This document shows, piece by piece, positions 17,558 to 26,025 of a stretch of 57,443 nucleotides of DNA; the stretch's first letter is position 1, and each line of letters starts with the position of its first letter. A program made the position numbers and the translations under genes. This stretch comes from Cellulomonas sp. (GTDB lineage: Bacteria; Actinomycetota; Actinomycetes; Actinomycetales; Cellulomonadaceae): contig JABBOW010000023.1 of NCBI GenBank assembly GCA_012927595.1, forward strand, positions 1 through 57,443, written 5' to 3'. Under the pieces are notes generated by a model. That model was not told where the DNA came from. It was given only the letters and a program-made list of their open reading frames with translations, and searched no databases.

Positions 17558-18481
17558 TCAGCGCCTGCGGGCAGCCGGATCGTGAGCCGCGGTGAGTGCA
17601 GCGACGGCTTCCACGCTGGGCCTCGCGTAGCGCTGCAAGGTCCTCAAGGAGGCGTGCCTCGACTTGGCCATCAACAGGGGCAGTGGCACGCCCGCCTCGG
17701 CCAAGTGCGTGATCGCGGAGTGTCGGAGTTGGTGCAGGGTGCGTCCGCCGCTCGCGGTCGTGAAGATCTCCGCGGCCCGGCGGTAGGACAGTCGCGCTTG
17801 CCCGGTCGTCGAGCAGAGGTCGGTGCTGGCCGGAGCGCGCGCAGGGGAGGGCGACCGCGAGGACAAGAAGACCGGTCCCGCGGCGCGGCCGCCGATGACC
17901 GTCGGCAGGAGTCGGGCGGAGCCGGTCTGGAAGTGGATCGTGTCCAGGTCGCCACCTTTGCGAACTGTCGTTGCTCGCTTGGCCACCAGGTCGAGGTCTT
18001 CGACGTTGAGGCGCAAGACCTCCTCCGCCCGAGCGCCGGTCTCGTACAGCAGCCGCCAGAGGGCTCGGTCGCGGACACCAACATCTCGCCGCGAGAAGAG
18101 CCGGTCGAGTTCCTCTCTACTCAGCGCACGGTTGTGGTCTTCGGCGACGTGTCGACGCTCCAGACCGGCCGCGACGTCGGTCGCCACCCAGCCCTGGCGG
18201 CGCGCGAACTGCAGGAACGACCTGACGGTGGCCACGACCCGGTTCCAGGTCGCTGGGGACGCGGCCGGGTACGCGAGGCCGACAGCCCGGCCGAGGTGCG
18301 TTGCATCGACCTCGGCGAGCACGTTGGTGTCGAGGTGGCTCGCTACGGCGCTCAGGGTCAGCCCGTACACGCGTCTGGTGCCCGGCGCGATGTCCCGGCG
18401 CAGGAACGCCTCAGCGGCCGCCTGCCAGGTCACCAGAGACTCTGCCGCCGGGACCGCCATCAACCCAGAGCGACCAGCCAT
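17558..18481 (-). CDS. Tyrosine recombinase/integrase
   Basis: 307 residues. An N-terminal core-binding (SAM-like) domain covers about residues 15-110, and the catalytic domain about 115-290. The full catalytic set is visible: R151 (ETGARAEEV), K175 (VRKGG), H250 and R253 (LHQLRHS), H276 (SRHASLR) and Y285 (LQRYARPS). It is the size of Xer/Cre-like enzymes. GGGAGG lies 5 nt before the ATG. It is not at an island end, so it is unlikely to be the integrase of the present insertion. A perfect 33-bp palindrome lies about 95 bp upstream of its start. It could be a resolution or inversion enzyme, or a remnant of a nested element. Confidence 0.88.
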   Translation of the reverse strand: MAGRSGLMAVPAAESLVTWQAAAEAFLRRDIAPGTRRVYGLTLSAVASHLDTNVLAEVDATHLGRAVGLAYPAASPATWNRVVATVRSFLQFARRQGWVATDVAAGLERRHVAEDHNRALSREELDRLFSRRDVGVRDRALWRLLYETGARAEEVLRLNVEDLDLVAKRATTVRKGGDLDTIHFQTGSARLLPTVIGGRAAGPVFLSSRSPSPARAPASTDLCSTTGQARLSYRRAAEIFTTASGGRTLHQLRHSAITHLAEAGVPLPLLMAKSRHASLRTLQRYARPSVEAVAALTAAHDPAARRR

Positions 18482-18501
18482 GTGCCCTCCCGGACTCGGA
18501 T

Positions 18502-18511
18502 CCGCAGTAAA
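18502..18511 (+). repeat. Half site CCGCAGTAAA
   Basis: Matches the inner 10 bp of each arm of the palindrome at 18576-18608, and lies 21-30 bp upstream of the recombinase start codon. Could be an operator or an accessory recombinase site. Confidence 0.5.
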
Positions 18512-18575
18512 CGTGTCGACGAGCCGTCGAGCGCGCGCACCGTGGCTTGCGGGAAACCCACGGTGCCGACCCAGC

Positions 18576-18608
18576 CTACCGCAGTAAATAGACCATTTAC
18601 TGCGGTAG
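18576..18608. repeat. Perfect 33-bp palindrome, lox/operator-like
   Basis: Arms CTACCGCAGTAAAT (18576-18589) and ATTTACTGCGGTAG (18595-18608) are perfect inverted repeats around AGACC. The layout (14-bp arms, short asymmetric centre) resembles sites of Cre/Xer-type recombinases. It lies between the divergent tyrosine recombinase and DUF4145 genes. A transcription-factor operator is the alternative. There is no U-tract on either side that would make a normal terminator. Confidence 0.7.
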
Positions 18609-18699
18609 TTGCAGTCGACGCCGCGACTCGTGCCTGCCGTTCCGTCGTCGGGCAGTCGTTCCCGTCCTGCTTACCTCCGCGGGGCCCTAGCGTGTGGGC

Positions 18700-19365
18700 A
18701 TGGCCGACTCGCGGAGCGCACCGCTCAAGCATCTCGTCGTGTGCTTCTACTGTGAAAGAGCAGTGACAGCGACCGAGGCAGGGACAGTCGAAGATGGGAA
18801 CCCGGAGAACGGACCGCCGTCGCTGGTCACACTCGCGCGGTGCGACCGCTGTGGCCAGGCCCTCCTCTTGGTGCAAGAGGACTACGGCATGGACGAAGGA
18901 TGGGACGACCCCGTGCGCGTTTGGCCCGGTGCGGTCCGCCCACTGAGCAGTGCGGTTCCGGAACGTCTCCGAGCCGAACACAGCGAGGCCCGGTCATGCT
19001 TCGAAGGGAAGGCTTACACGGCCACCGTCGTCATGGTCCGTCGGACACTTGAAGGAGTCTGCGCGGATCAGGGAGTCAATGAACGCACCCTCGCGGCCTC
19101 CCTCGCGCAGATGAAAGAGAAGGATCTTCTGGATCAGCGGCTGCTCGACTGGGCGCAGGCGCTCCGAGTCGTGGGCAACGAGGGTGCGCACTACACCGGC
19201 GAGCGCGTGAGCCGCGAGGATGCCCGCGATGCACTGTCGTTCGCAGAGGCGCTGTTGGACTATCTCTATGTCCTAGCGGGAAAGTTCGAGGAGTTTTCCG
19301 CGCGCCGAGCAACGAGGAAGGCACCACCTCCGACTACCGGCGGTTCTAAAGGGGATTTGTCCTGA
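18700..19365 (+). CDS. DUF4145 domain protein
   Basis: 221 residues. A zinc-ribbon-like pair of CXXC motifs lies at the N-terminus (CFYCE, and CDRCGQALLLVQED). The DUF4145 domain follows, with TVVMVRRTLEGVCADQG, LLDWAQALRVVGNEGAH and ALLDYLYVLAGKFEEF. DUF4145 proteins often sit in defence islands and fused to restriction genes, but their action is not known. The ATG at 18700 follows TAGCGT by 6 nt, which supports this start over the GTG at 18694. It is divergent from the tyrosine recombinase. Confidence 0.82.
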   Translation: MADSRSAPLKHLVVCFYCERAVTATEAGTVEDGNPENGPPSLVTLARCDRCGQALLLVQEDYGMDEGWDDPVRVWPGAVRPLSSAVPERLRAEHSEARSCFEGKAYTATVVMVRRTLEGVCADQGVNERTLAASLAQMKEKDLLDQRLLDWAQALRVVGNEGAHYTGERVSREDARDALSFAEALLDYLYVLAGKFEEFSARRATRKAPPPTTGGSKGDLS

Positions 19366-19608
19366 GTGCTCCGCTGGACAGTCCGCGAAAGTCAGCCGAT
19401 GCCCAGACCAGCGAGGGGCGCGGATTGGGCTAGCCCTGGAGAAGCATCACTTGTACAAGGCTAGACAAGCCTCTAGAGCAGGCCTATCAGACTCGCTCGC
19501 TCCGAAGCAGCGTTGCGGCGACCTCCCCCGGCAGAACTCGTCGCCGAGACGCCCGAGTCGAGTGCCTCGGCGTCCCTCCCGAAGCCCTGTCACGCCTAAG
19601 ATCCGCAC

Positions 19609-20124
19609 ATGTTGATGGGTACATGGGGAGAGTGGGTCGGTGCGGCGGCGACGTTCGCTGCGACCCTCGTCGCGTTGTGGTTCGGAGTTCGTGACGACGT
19701 CACCGTGAAGGTGCGGCGCAACGCTCGACGCGAGATTCGTGGAATGGCCGGGGCGAGACTCAGGGCGATGGAGCAATGGCGCGCTGGTGTCGACGATCCG
19801 GACGGCAGGGAGATGGAGGGCGCACCGAAGAGGGACCAAGAGGCAACTGCGTTCGTCCGGCAGGTCGATGGGCTCGGGACGTGGCGACGGGAGCGGGGAA
19901 CTCACATCCTCCGAGCGATCTACGGCGAGCGGGCCGTTCGTGTTGCAAAATTGGTTCCCGAGCGCGACTTCAGCCCTGAAGGCACGATGGCCCTTCTCTC
20001 GCGGGGCCCTCAGTTCGCCGTCGACGGTGCGCCTCTGCCGCTCCGGGTGCGAGGGGCCGTGGACGTCAAGGGGTCCGACTTCGCCAAATTGGAGCGGCAG
20101 TTCCGGAGGCTCGCCCGCCTCTGA
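19609..20124 (+). CDS. Small membrane-anchored protein, unknown
   Basis: 171 residues. An N-terminal transmembrane segment (about residues 8-26, WVGAAATFAATLVALWFGV) is followed by a basic cytosolic domain. No family is recognised. TAAGAT lies 6 nt before the ATG, giving a leaderless start. The general design (short anchor, then a helical cytosolic part) is like the protein at 13095 but the sequences are unrelated. It is convergent with the restriction operon. Confidence 0.6.
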   Translation: MLMGTWGEWVGAAATFAATLVALWFGVRDDVTVKVRRNARREIRGMAGARLRAMEQWRAGVDDPDGREMEGAPKRDQEATAFVRQVDGLGTWRRERGTHILRAIYGERAVRVAKLVPERDFSPEGTMALLSRGPQFAVDGAPLPLRVRGAVDVKGSDFAKLERQFRRLARL

Positions 20125-20298
20125 CTGGTCGCACTGCGAAACAACGAAGCCTCCGTTGGTCCCGAAGGACAGATGCAATGCCCGGGTCGGAGTCCGACCA
20201 CGTGCGCGGGTCAGCCCTAGTCAGGCTCACTGGCAAGGCGGCCCCGAGCGTCGCCGCGCAGACCCAGACCGCTCTGGTTTCGATGCCGTGGCGGACTG

Positions 20299-21045
20299 CT
20301 ACGGCGTCCAGGGGTCGCAGGTCGTGCTGCCATCCTCGCTGACTAGCACGACGTGGACGCCTGCGGCGGCTCGACCGGTCCTCGTTCGATGGGCGAGGTC
20401 GCGGTACCGGGGGTAGTCGGGAACGACGACGAGCGACTCGTAGCCGGGGTGGCTGTCCAGCAACATGAGCCCCTTGACGACGGCCTGTGAGAACCAGTGC
20501 CCAGCCTGATTGCCCGGCTGCGTCGGTTTCACCTCGTCGCTTCGGCGCGGGTCTGAATAGGTCCGGGACGGCCAGCCCTTGACCTCAGCCCCGAGGTTGC
20601 GCGCGCCCTTGCGTGCCAGGACGTCCACGCCGGTCGCCTTCTTGGCGGTGTCGGCCATTGAGGTCACCGACCAGCCGTTCGCGCGCAGGTAGTCGGCGAA
20701 GACGGTCTGGACCCGCCCTTCCCATGGCCACCCGTGAGGATCGCTGACCGCAGCGGGCGTCGTGGCCCCATTTCGCGCGCCAGGCATCTGACCGAGTGTC
20801 GGTCGCGGGGAGGTGTGCCCCGTGACCTCGAAGCCGAGACGCACCAGCAGTCGCCGCGCGGTCTGGCTGGTGAAACCCGCGCGCGGAATGCCTGTGGCCC
20901 CGGCGAAGGCTTGCTTGACCGGGTAGACGACCCCGCCAACTCGGACCCCATGCTCTCGAACAGGCTCGGGATCGACATCTCCGAGCGCACGCTCCACGGA
21001 GCCGCGATCGAGCGAGCGAGCCTCGCCATTGAGTACGAACTCCAT
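20299..21045 (-). CDS. PD-(D/E)XK nuclease-like protein, restriction accessory
   Basis: 248 residues. The C-terminal half carries a restriction-endonuclease-like core: E109 in the helix WEGRVQTVF, D141 in GVDVLARKG, and E154-x-K156 in LGAEVKGW. The N-terminal ~75 residues, with VYPVKQAFAGATGIPRAGF and TARRLLVRLGFEV, are a separate small domain, possibly DNA-binding, that I cannot name. A strong GAAGGAGG site precedes the ATG. It is the last gene of the hsd operon, 20 nt after the preceding gene. It could be an extra nuclease, a specificity helper or a solitary enzyme. Confidence 0.7.
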   Translation of the reverse strand: MEFVLNGEARSLDRGSVERALGDVDPEPVREHGVRVGGVVYPVKQAFAGATGIPRAGFTSQTARRLLVRLGFEVTGHTSPRPTLGQMPGARNGATTPAAVSDPHGWPWEGRVQTVFADYLRANGWSVTSMADTAKKATGVDVLARKGARNLGAEVKGWPSRTYSDPRRSDEVKPTQPGNQAGHWFSQAVVKGLMLLDSHPGYESLVVVPDYPRYRDLAHRTRTGRAAAGVHVVLVSEDGSTTCDPWTP

Positions 21046-21065
21046 GCGTGCCTCCTTCGCGCCGG

Positions 21066-21644
21066 TCAGTCCGGGTCGCGTGCTCCCTCGGCGTCGTGCC
21101 CAGACTGGGTACGCGCGTCGCCGAACCCGAGGTCGCGTCGCACCGCGAGGGTGAAGTCGGCGAGCGCTTCGTCGATTGGGGACAAGTCGACGCCGGTCTT
21201 GCCGTTGCGCTTGGCGTGACGGTCGTCCTCGTGCCCCGAGTAGTCGTGGACAGCGGCCGAGATCCTGGTCAGCAGTTCTTCGGCGGCTTCAATGGCCGGT
21301 AGCCGACCGACGGTGTGGACGGCCAGGAAGTCGTCGAGCAGTCTGGACGAGTCATCGGGCATGCGATGGAGCATGCGCAGGTGGAGCGGTACCGACCACA
21401 AAGCCCCAACGAGCCGAGGCGGTGCGGCGATCAGGACTGCCAGGGACGTCCTGAACTCGATTGCGCTGCGACGGAAGAGGGCATACGCCTCCTTGCGTTC
21501 CTCCACTGAGCCCCCACGACTCTGGTCGTGGCGGTCGGTCTTGAGTCTGGCGAGAAGTGCGTTCCACCCGCCTACGGCGAGGCGTCCGGCGACGAGGTCG
21601 GTCACCGACTGCACGGTGGCCATTGCGAACTCCGTGCCGATCAC
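21066..21644 (-). CDS. Unknown protein coupled to hsdR
   Basis: 192 residues, mostly helical, with a hydrophobic middle (RTSLAVLIAAPPRLVGALW) and an acidic, Asp/Glu-rich tail. No family is recognised. Its GTG start overlaps the hsdR stop (GTGA), so it is translated together with HsdR in a defined ratio. The coupling suggests a partner or an inhibitor of the restriction complex. The composition also fits a scaffold for the nuclease-like protein encoded next. Confidence 0.65.
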   Translation of the reverse strand: MIGTEFAMATVQSVTDLVAGRLAVGGWNALLARLKTDRHDQSRGGSVEERKEAYALFRRSAIEFRTSLAVLIAAPPRLVGALWSVPLHLRMLHRMPDDSSRLLDDFLAVHTVGRLPAIEAAEELLTRISAAVHDYSGHEDDRHAKRNGKTGVDLSPIDEALADFTLAVRRDLGFGDARTQSGHDAEGARDPD

Positions 21645-24600
21645 GCCGCACCTCCGAGGTCGTCTTGAATCTTGCGGTAGACCTCGCGGCGCGCCCAGGC
21701 TGTCAGGGCGTCCTTGAACTCGGGCTGGTCGAAGAACATCCGGAAGAGATCGTCGTTGGCGGCTTGTCGGTCGATCAGAACGTCGGCGAACCGCTTGTCG
21801 AAGACGTAGCCGAAGTTCTCCTCGGTGTTGCCCGCGGCGACTTCCCGTAGGTCCGTGTCCTGCGCTGCGGCCTCGACCTGCTGGTCGAACCAGACCTGGT
21901 CGGCTTCGGTGAGTTCGGTCCCGAACTTCTCGTTGAGCAGTTCGATGATCTGGGAGAGGCGGACCTTGTCCATCGGGTGCTGTGCGCCGCGCCCGGCTCC
22001 CCCGATGCCGGGCACCGGCTCGTCCTCACCCTCAACCAGCGCCAGGTTGTGCTCCCCGATGAGTTGGGTGCGGATGTGGGTCAAGACGGCCGCGTCGCCG
22101 AGGTCGAAACCGCCGGGGTCTTGGTCCTTGGGTAGCCGGGTGATGAGCACCTTGCCGTAGTAGAACAACTCCTCCAGGTCGCTCGCCCGGAACGGGAGGA
22201 CTTGGCCCAGGAAGGAGTACGCCCGCACGTAGTCCCGCAGCGCCGTGCGGAGGTCCTCGCGGTCGTCCTCGGGTAACGCCATGTACCGCTCGACAGCCCC
22301 GTCAGTCTTCGCATAGAGCGCCTGGTGAGCCTGGGCGTCGCTCACGAGGAGGGCCTGCACCATCTCAGTCATCTCGGTCGGGTCGATGACACCGTGGTCC
22401 AGGATGCGGGTGCGCAGGTTGAACAAGATGTTCGGGTCGGTCGGTTCGGTCCACGTGACCTCGTAGAACGGCCTGAAGGCCTCCTGGATGTCCTCGGCCC
22501 GGTTGGCGAAGTCCAGGACGAACGTAGAGTCCTTGCCAGGCGTCGCGCGGTTGAGCCGGGAGAGCGTCTGCACGGCCTTCACGCCGTCCAACTTCTTGTC
22601 CACGTACATGGTGTGCAGCAGGGGCTCGTCGAAGCCTGTCTGGTACTTCTCGGCCACGATGAGGACCTGGTAGTCCCCGACGGCGAACGGGTCCTTGCCC
22701 TGGAACCGGGGCGCGGTCTCCGACTCCGGGATCGTGCGTCCTTGCGGGGTGTGGTTCATTGACGACTCGGTGTAGGTCAGCCCGAGGACGTCGGGGTCCT
22801 CGACGGTGCCGGAGAAGGCGACCAACGCCCGGACGTCGGTGTAGCGCTTCTCGGCGATGTAGGACTCGATGGCCTGCTTGTAGCGGACTGCGTGCAGCCG
22901 GGACCGGGTCACGACCATGGCCTTGGCCTTGCCGCCGATCTGGTGGCGGGTCACGGCCCGGAAGTGCTCGACGATGATCTCGGACTTCTGTGCCAAGTTC
23001 GATGGGTGCAAGGCCACGAAGCGGGCCAAGGCCGCGTTGGCTCGCCCCTTGTCCACTTCGGGATCCTCCGAGGTGAGCCCGTTGGCCAGCCGGAAGTAGG
23101 TGGAGTACGTGACGTAGTTCGCCAGGACGTCGAGGATGAAGCCTTCCTCGATCGCTTGGCGCATCGAGTACAGGTGGAATGGCTCGAGTCGGTATCCCGA
23201 CTCGAGGGCGGGGTCGGGCACGCGCTCGCCGAACAGTTCGAGGGTCTTGAAAGTTTGGGTCGCGGTGAACGCGAAGAACGAGAGGTTGTCCTGCTTGCCG
23301 CGCAGGGCGGCAGACCGCGCCAGGGCGTCCACTGAGGCGTTCAGGGCGTCCTCGCGGTCACCCGCCTCTTCGGCCGCCGCGTCGAACTTTTCCGCGGCGT
23401 CCCACAGGGCGTCGTCCACGGATGCCCCCGTGCCCTCGACCACGCGGTCCCCGGCCAGCACCACCTTGAGGTCCTTGGCGGACTCCCCGGACTGCGAGGA
23501 GTGCGCCTCATCGACGATGACCGCGAACCGGGACGCCGACAATTCCGCAGCGGACCTGGCGATGACGGGGAACTTCTGCAGGGTCGTGATGATGATCTGG
23601 GCCTTGGACCCGGCCAGGGCGTCGGCCAGTTGCTGGCTGTTCTTGTCGATCCGTTCGACCACCCCAGGGGTGTGGTCGAACTGCCAGATGGTGTCCTGCA
23701 ACTGCCGGTCCAAGACGACACGGTCGGTGACGACGATGACCTTGTGGAACACCTTCTCGTTGGGGCCGAGCCCGGCAGCGAGCGCATGCTCGCTCAGCAG
23801 GTCTCGGTCGGCAGGGGTGTGCAGGGTCGAGAGCCGGTGCGCCAGCCACGCGATGCTGTTCGACTTGCCGCTCCCGGCCGAGTGCTGAACCAGGTAGTTC
23901 TTCCCCGGCCCATAGGTTGCCGAGTGCGCACCGAGACCCAGCACGAGGTCCCACTGCTGGTATCGCGGGAAGATGATCTTGCCCTGCTTGGAGCCTTGCC
24001 TACCCTTGCCCGTCGGCTTCTCCTCGTGCACGAACCGCGCCAGCAGGTCTAGCCAGTTGTCTCGCTGCCAGACGTGCTCCCACAGGTAGGCAGTCCGGTA
24101 CCCCGTCGTGGTGGGCGGGTTACCTCGGCCCCCGGGCCGACCCGGGCCGCCCGAACCCTGGTTGAACGGCAGGAACGCCGTCGCGTCGCCCGCCAGCCTT
24201 GTCGTCAGGAAGACGAGGTCCTGGTCCACCGCGAAGTGGACGATGGTCCGCTTGTTGAACAGCAGGTCCTTGGGGTTCCGATCCGTGCGGTACTGCGTCT
24301 TGGCGTGCTCGACCGTCTGGCCAGTGACCTGGTTCTTGACTTCGACCGTGCTGATTGGCAGACCGTTCAGCAACAGGAGGAGGTCGATGCTGTCGTGGGG
24401 GTTGGACTCGGAGTGGTGCACCTGCCGGGTCACCACGAGCCGGTTCGCGTCATACAGCACGCCCAATTCCCCCGTCAGGGCGTGGGCTGGCTTGAAGAAC
24501 GCGAGCCTGATCTTCACGCCCAGGTCGTCGACGCCGCGGCGCAGCACGTCGACGGTGCCACGGGAGTCGATCTCGGCGGCCAGCCGCTTGGCGAACTTCG

Positions 24601-24802
24601 ACTGCGCCTGATCGGTCCCGCCATGCAAGGCCACAAGGCGGTCCCATGCCTTGATCTGCGTGGCACCGATGAAGTCGAACAAGGCCGCGGCGTCCAGGCC
24701 AACGTCGCGCCGGTAGGAAGAGGCGTTGCCCTGCCGCCATCCGTTGGCCAGAAGGTGAGCCTCGATCGTCGACTCGAACGCAGACTCCGTGTGGACTGAC
24801 AT
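21641..24802 (-). CDS. hsdR: Type I restriction enzyme, R subunit
   Basis: 1053 residues. HsdR provides ATP-driven translocation and DNA cleavage for the HsdR-M-S complex. An N-terminal PD-(D/E)XK nuclease core is seen at D140 and E154-x-K156 (STVEVKNQ). The SF2 motor has Walker A HSAGSGKSN (about residue 310), the DEAH box IVDEAHSSQSG (about 430) and motif III TATQTF. The true start is the ATG at 24802, which overlaps the hsdS stop as TGATG; an open frame continues upstream without support. All key residues are intact, so the enzyme should be active. Confidence 0.95.
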   Translation of the reverse strand: MSVHTESAFESTIEAHLLANGWRQGNASSYRRDVGLDAAALFDFIGATQIKAWDRLVALHGGTDQAQSKFAKRLAAEIDSRGTVDVLRRGVDDLGVKIRLAFFKPAHALTGELGVLYDANRLVVTRQVHHSESNPHDSIDLLLLLNGLPISTVEVKNQVTGQTVEHAKTQYRTDRNPKDLLFNKRTIVHFAVDQDLVFLTTRLAGDATAFLPFNQGSGGPGRPGGRGNPPTTTGYRTAYLWEHVWQRDNWLDLLARFVHEEKPTGKGRQGSKQGKIIFPRYQQWDLVLGLGAHSATYGPGKNYLVQHSAGSGKSNSIAWLAHRLSTLHTPADRDLLSEHALAAGLGPNEKVFHKVIVVTDRVVLDRQLQDTIWQFDHTPGVVERIDKNSQQLADALAGSKAQIIITTLQKFPVIARSAAELSASRFAVIVDEAHSSQSGESAKDLKVVLAGDRVVEGTGASVDDALWDAAEKFDAAAEEAGDREDALNASVDALARSAALRGKQDNLSFFAFTATQTFKTLELFGERVPDPALESGYRLEPFHLYSMRQAIEEGFILDVLANYVTYSTYFRLANGLTSEDPEVDKGRANAALARFVALHPSNLAQKSEIIVEHFRAVTRHQIGGKAKAMVVTRSRLHAVRYKQAIESYIAEKRYTDVRALVAFSGTVEDPDVLGLTYTESSMNHTPQGRTIPESETAPRFQGKDPFAVGDYQVLIVAEKYQTGFDEPLLHTMYVDKKLDGVKAVQTLSRLNRATPGKDSTFVLDFANRAEDIQEAFRPFYEVTWTEPTDPNILFNLRTRILDHGVIDPTEMTEMVQALLVSDAQAHQALYAKTDGAVERYMALPEDDREDLRTALRDYVRAYSFLGQVLPFRASDLEELFYYGKVLITRLPKDQDPGGFDLGDAAVLTHIRTQLIGEHNLALVEGEDEPVPGIGGAGRGAQHPMDKVRLSQIIELLNEKFGTELTEADQVWFDQQVEAAAQDTDLREVAAGNTEENFGYVFDKRFADVLIDRQAANDDLFRMFFDQPEFKDALTAWARREVYRKIQDDLGGAA

Positions 24803-26025
24803 CAGGCGACACTCCTCGCAGTCGTCACATCGAACTGGCCAGTCACCGCAGCCGTGATCAGCGCCTGCCTTCGCTCGCCCATGAGCGCGGCCGATCGATT
24901 TAGAAGAGGAACGGACTCCTGCCACGCGCTCTCGGCTCGTTCGGCGTCACGCATCAAACGGAGTTGTTCCTCGCGAGAAGGTATCGGGATCGGCAACTCA
25001 CGCAGTCTCTCTGCTTTGATGCCCTGAGCCGTGGTTCCGGTGGCGCGCTGCCAGAGTTCCGACTGACCCTGTGGGGATCGCAGATACCAGTAGAGCCAAC
25101 GAGCGTGGATGAATGCCTGGTCTGCCCTCAGAAGGATGACCCGCTGCGCAAGCGCGATGTCGGTGTCGTCGATCTGGGCGACCTCGCCCAACGGAGCCTC
25201 GGTCGTCAGCAGAACGTCTCCTCTGATGGGTAGTCCGCGCCTCATCCACGGGCCGTAGTCCTCGATTGCGATGAACTCTTGAGAAGCCTCGAAAGTGACG
25301 TTGCCACCTCGAATGTTCTTCGCCGTCACCAGTGGCACACCAGAGGAAGTCTTCGTGGGTGTCGCTCCCCGGTAGTCGATCCATTTCACGACGACACGAC
25401 GGAGGGGAAGGACGCTATCCTGCGAAGTCCCGAAGATAGCCTCAAGCGACGAAGAGCGACGCTCCGCAAGGAGGTCAGCCTGGGTATGGCGATGGTGAAT
25501 GGCGCGGTCAAGGAGGGCAACCTGATCGTCGAGAAAGTCCGCAATCCGCCGCTGCAAGTCGTGTGGTGGGAGGAGGAGTGGCAACGTCCGTAGCGCATCC
25601 CACGAGATGTCGAACTGCGATGGCGGCATCCACTTCGAGCGGCGTGTGAGTTCGGCGAGGTACGGCGCGGAGCGCAGGAGGTGGTGAAGAAACCGAGGCT
25701 CCGCTCGTGCGGCGGCCCGACACACGAAGTAGGCAGGGCTGACAATGCCTTCGTCCCGCGACACCCCCAGCCCCCCCTGCCAGGTTCGCAACTTGTTGAA
25801 CACCACGTCGCCGGGGAGGACGCGCAAGTACCCGTCCAGGTCAGCACCGAGGCTGTTGTGGTTGTCCGTCTGTTCGGCTCGCGGGACGACACCATGCTCC
25901 AGGTAGACGGACAAGGGCTTTAGGTCGCCGTAGCCTTTCTCTGCCACGCGGGGCGTAACAGCCCAAAGCGGCTTCCAAGTCCACCCCGAGGGCGTAGCCA
26001 GATCGGTCAGTGCTCCCGCGCTCAC
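24802..26025 (-). CDS. hsdS: Type I restriction enzyme, specificity subunit
   Basis: 407 residues. HsdS carries two target recognition domains joined by long helices and decides the bipartite site that is methylated or cut. Each half ends in a conserved helix: LPLLLPPHDLQRRIADFLDDQ (about 150-170) and LPIPIPSREEQLRLMRDAE (about 350-370). The GTG start overlaps the hsdM stop, and the stop overlaps the hsdR start. The recognition sequence cannot be predicted by reading. Confidence 0.93.
   Translation of the reverse strand: MSAGALTDLATPSGWTWKPLWAVTPRVAEKGYGDLKPLSVYLEHGVVPRAEQTDNHNSLGADLDGYLRVLPGDVVFNKLRTWQGGLGVSRDEGIVSPAYFVCRAAARAEPRFLHHLLRSAPYLAELTRRSKWMPPSQFDISWDALRTLPLLLPPHDLQRRIADFLDDQVALLDRAIHHRHTQADLLAERRSSSLEAIFGTSQDSVLPLRRVVVKWIDYRGATPTKTSSGVPLVTAKNIRGGNVTFEASQEFIAIEDYGPWMRRGLPIRGDVLLTTEAPLGEVAQIDDTDIALAQRVILLRADQAFIHARWLYWYLRSPQGQSELWQRATGTTAQGIKAERLRELPIPIPSREEQLRLMRDAERAESAWQESVPLLNRSAALMGERRQALITAAVTGQFDVTTARSVA

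Noticed and set aside
17558..18481. Tyrosine recombinase as the integrase of the island
   Set aside because: It lies about 6 kb inside the left end, whereas the serine integrase is directly at the right core.
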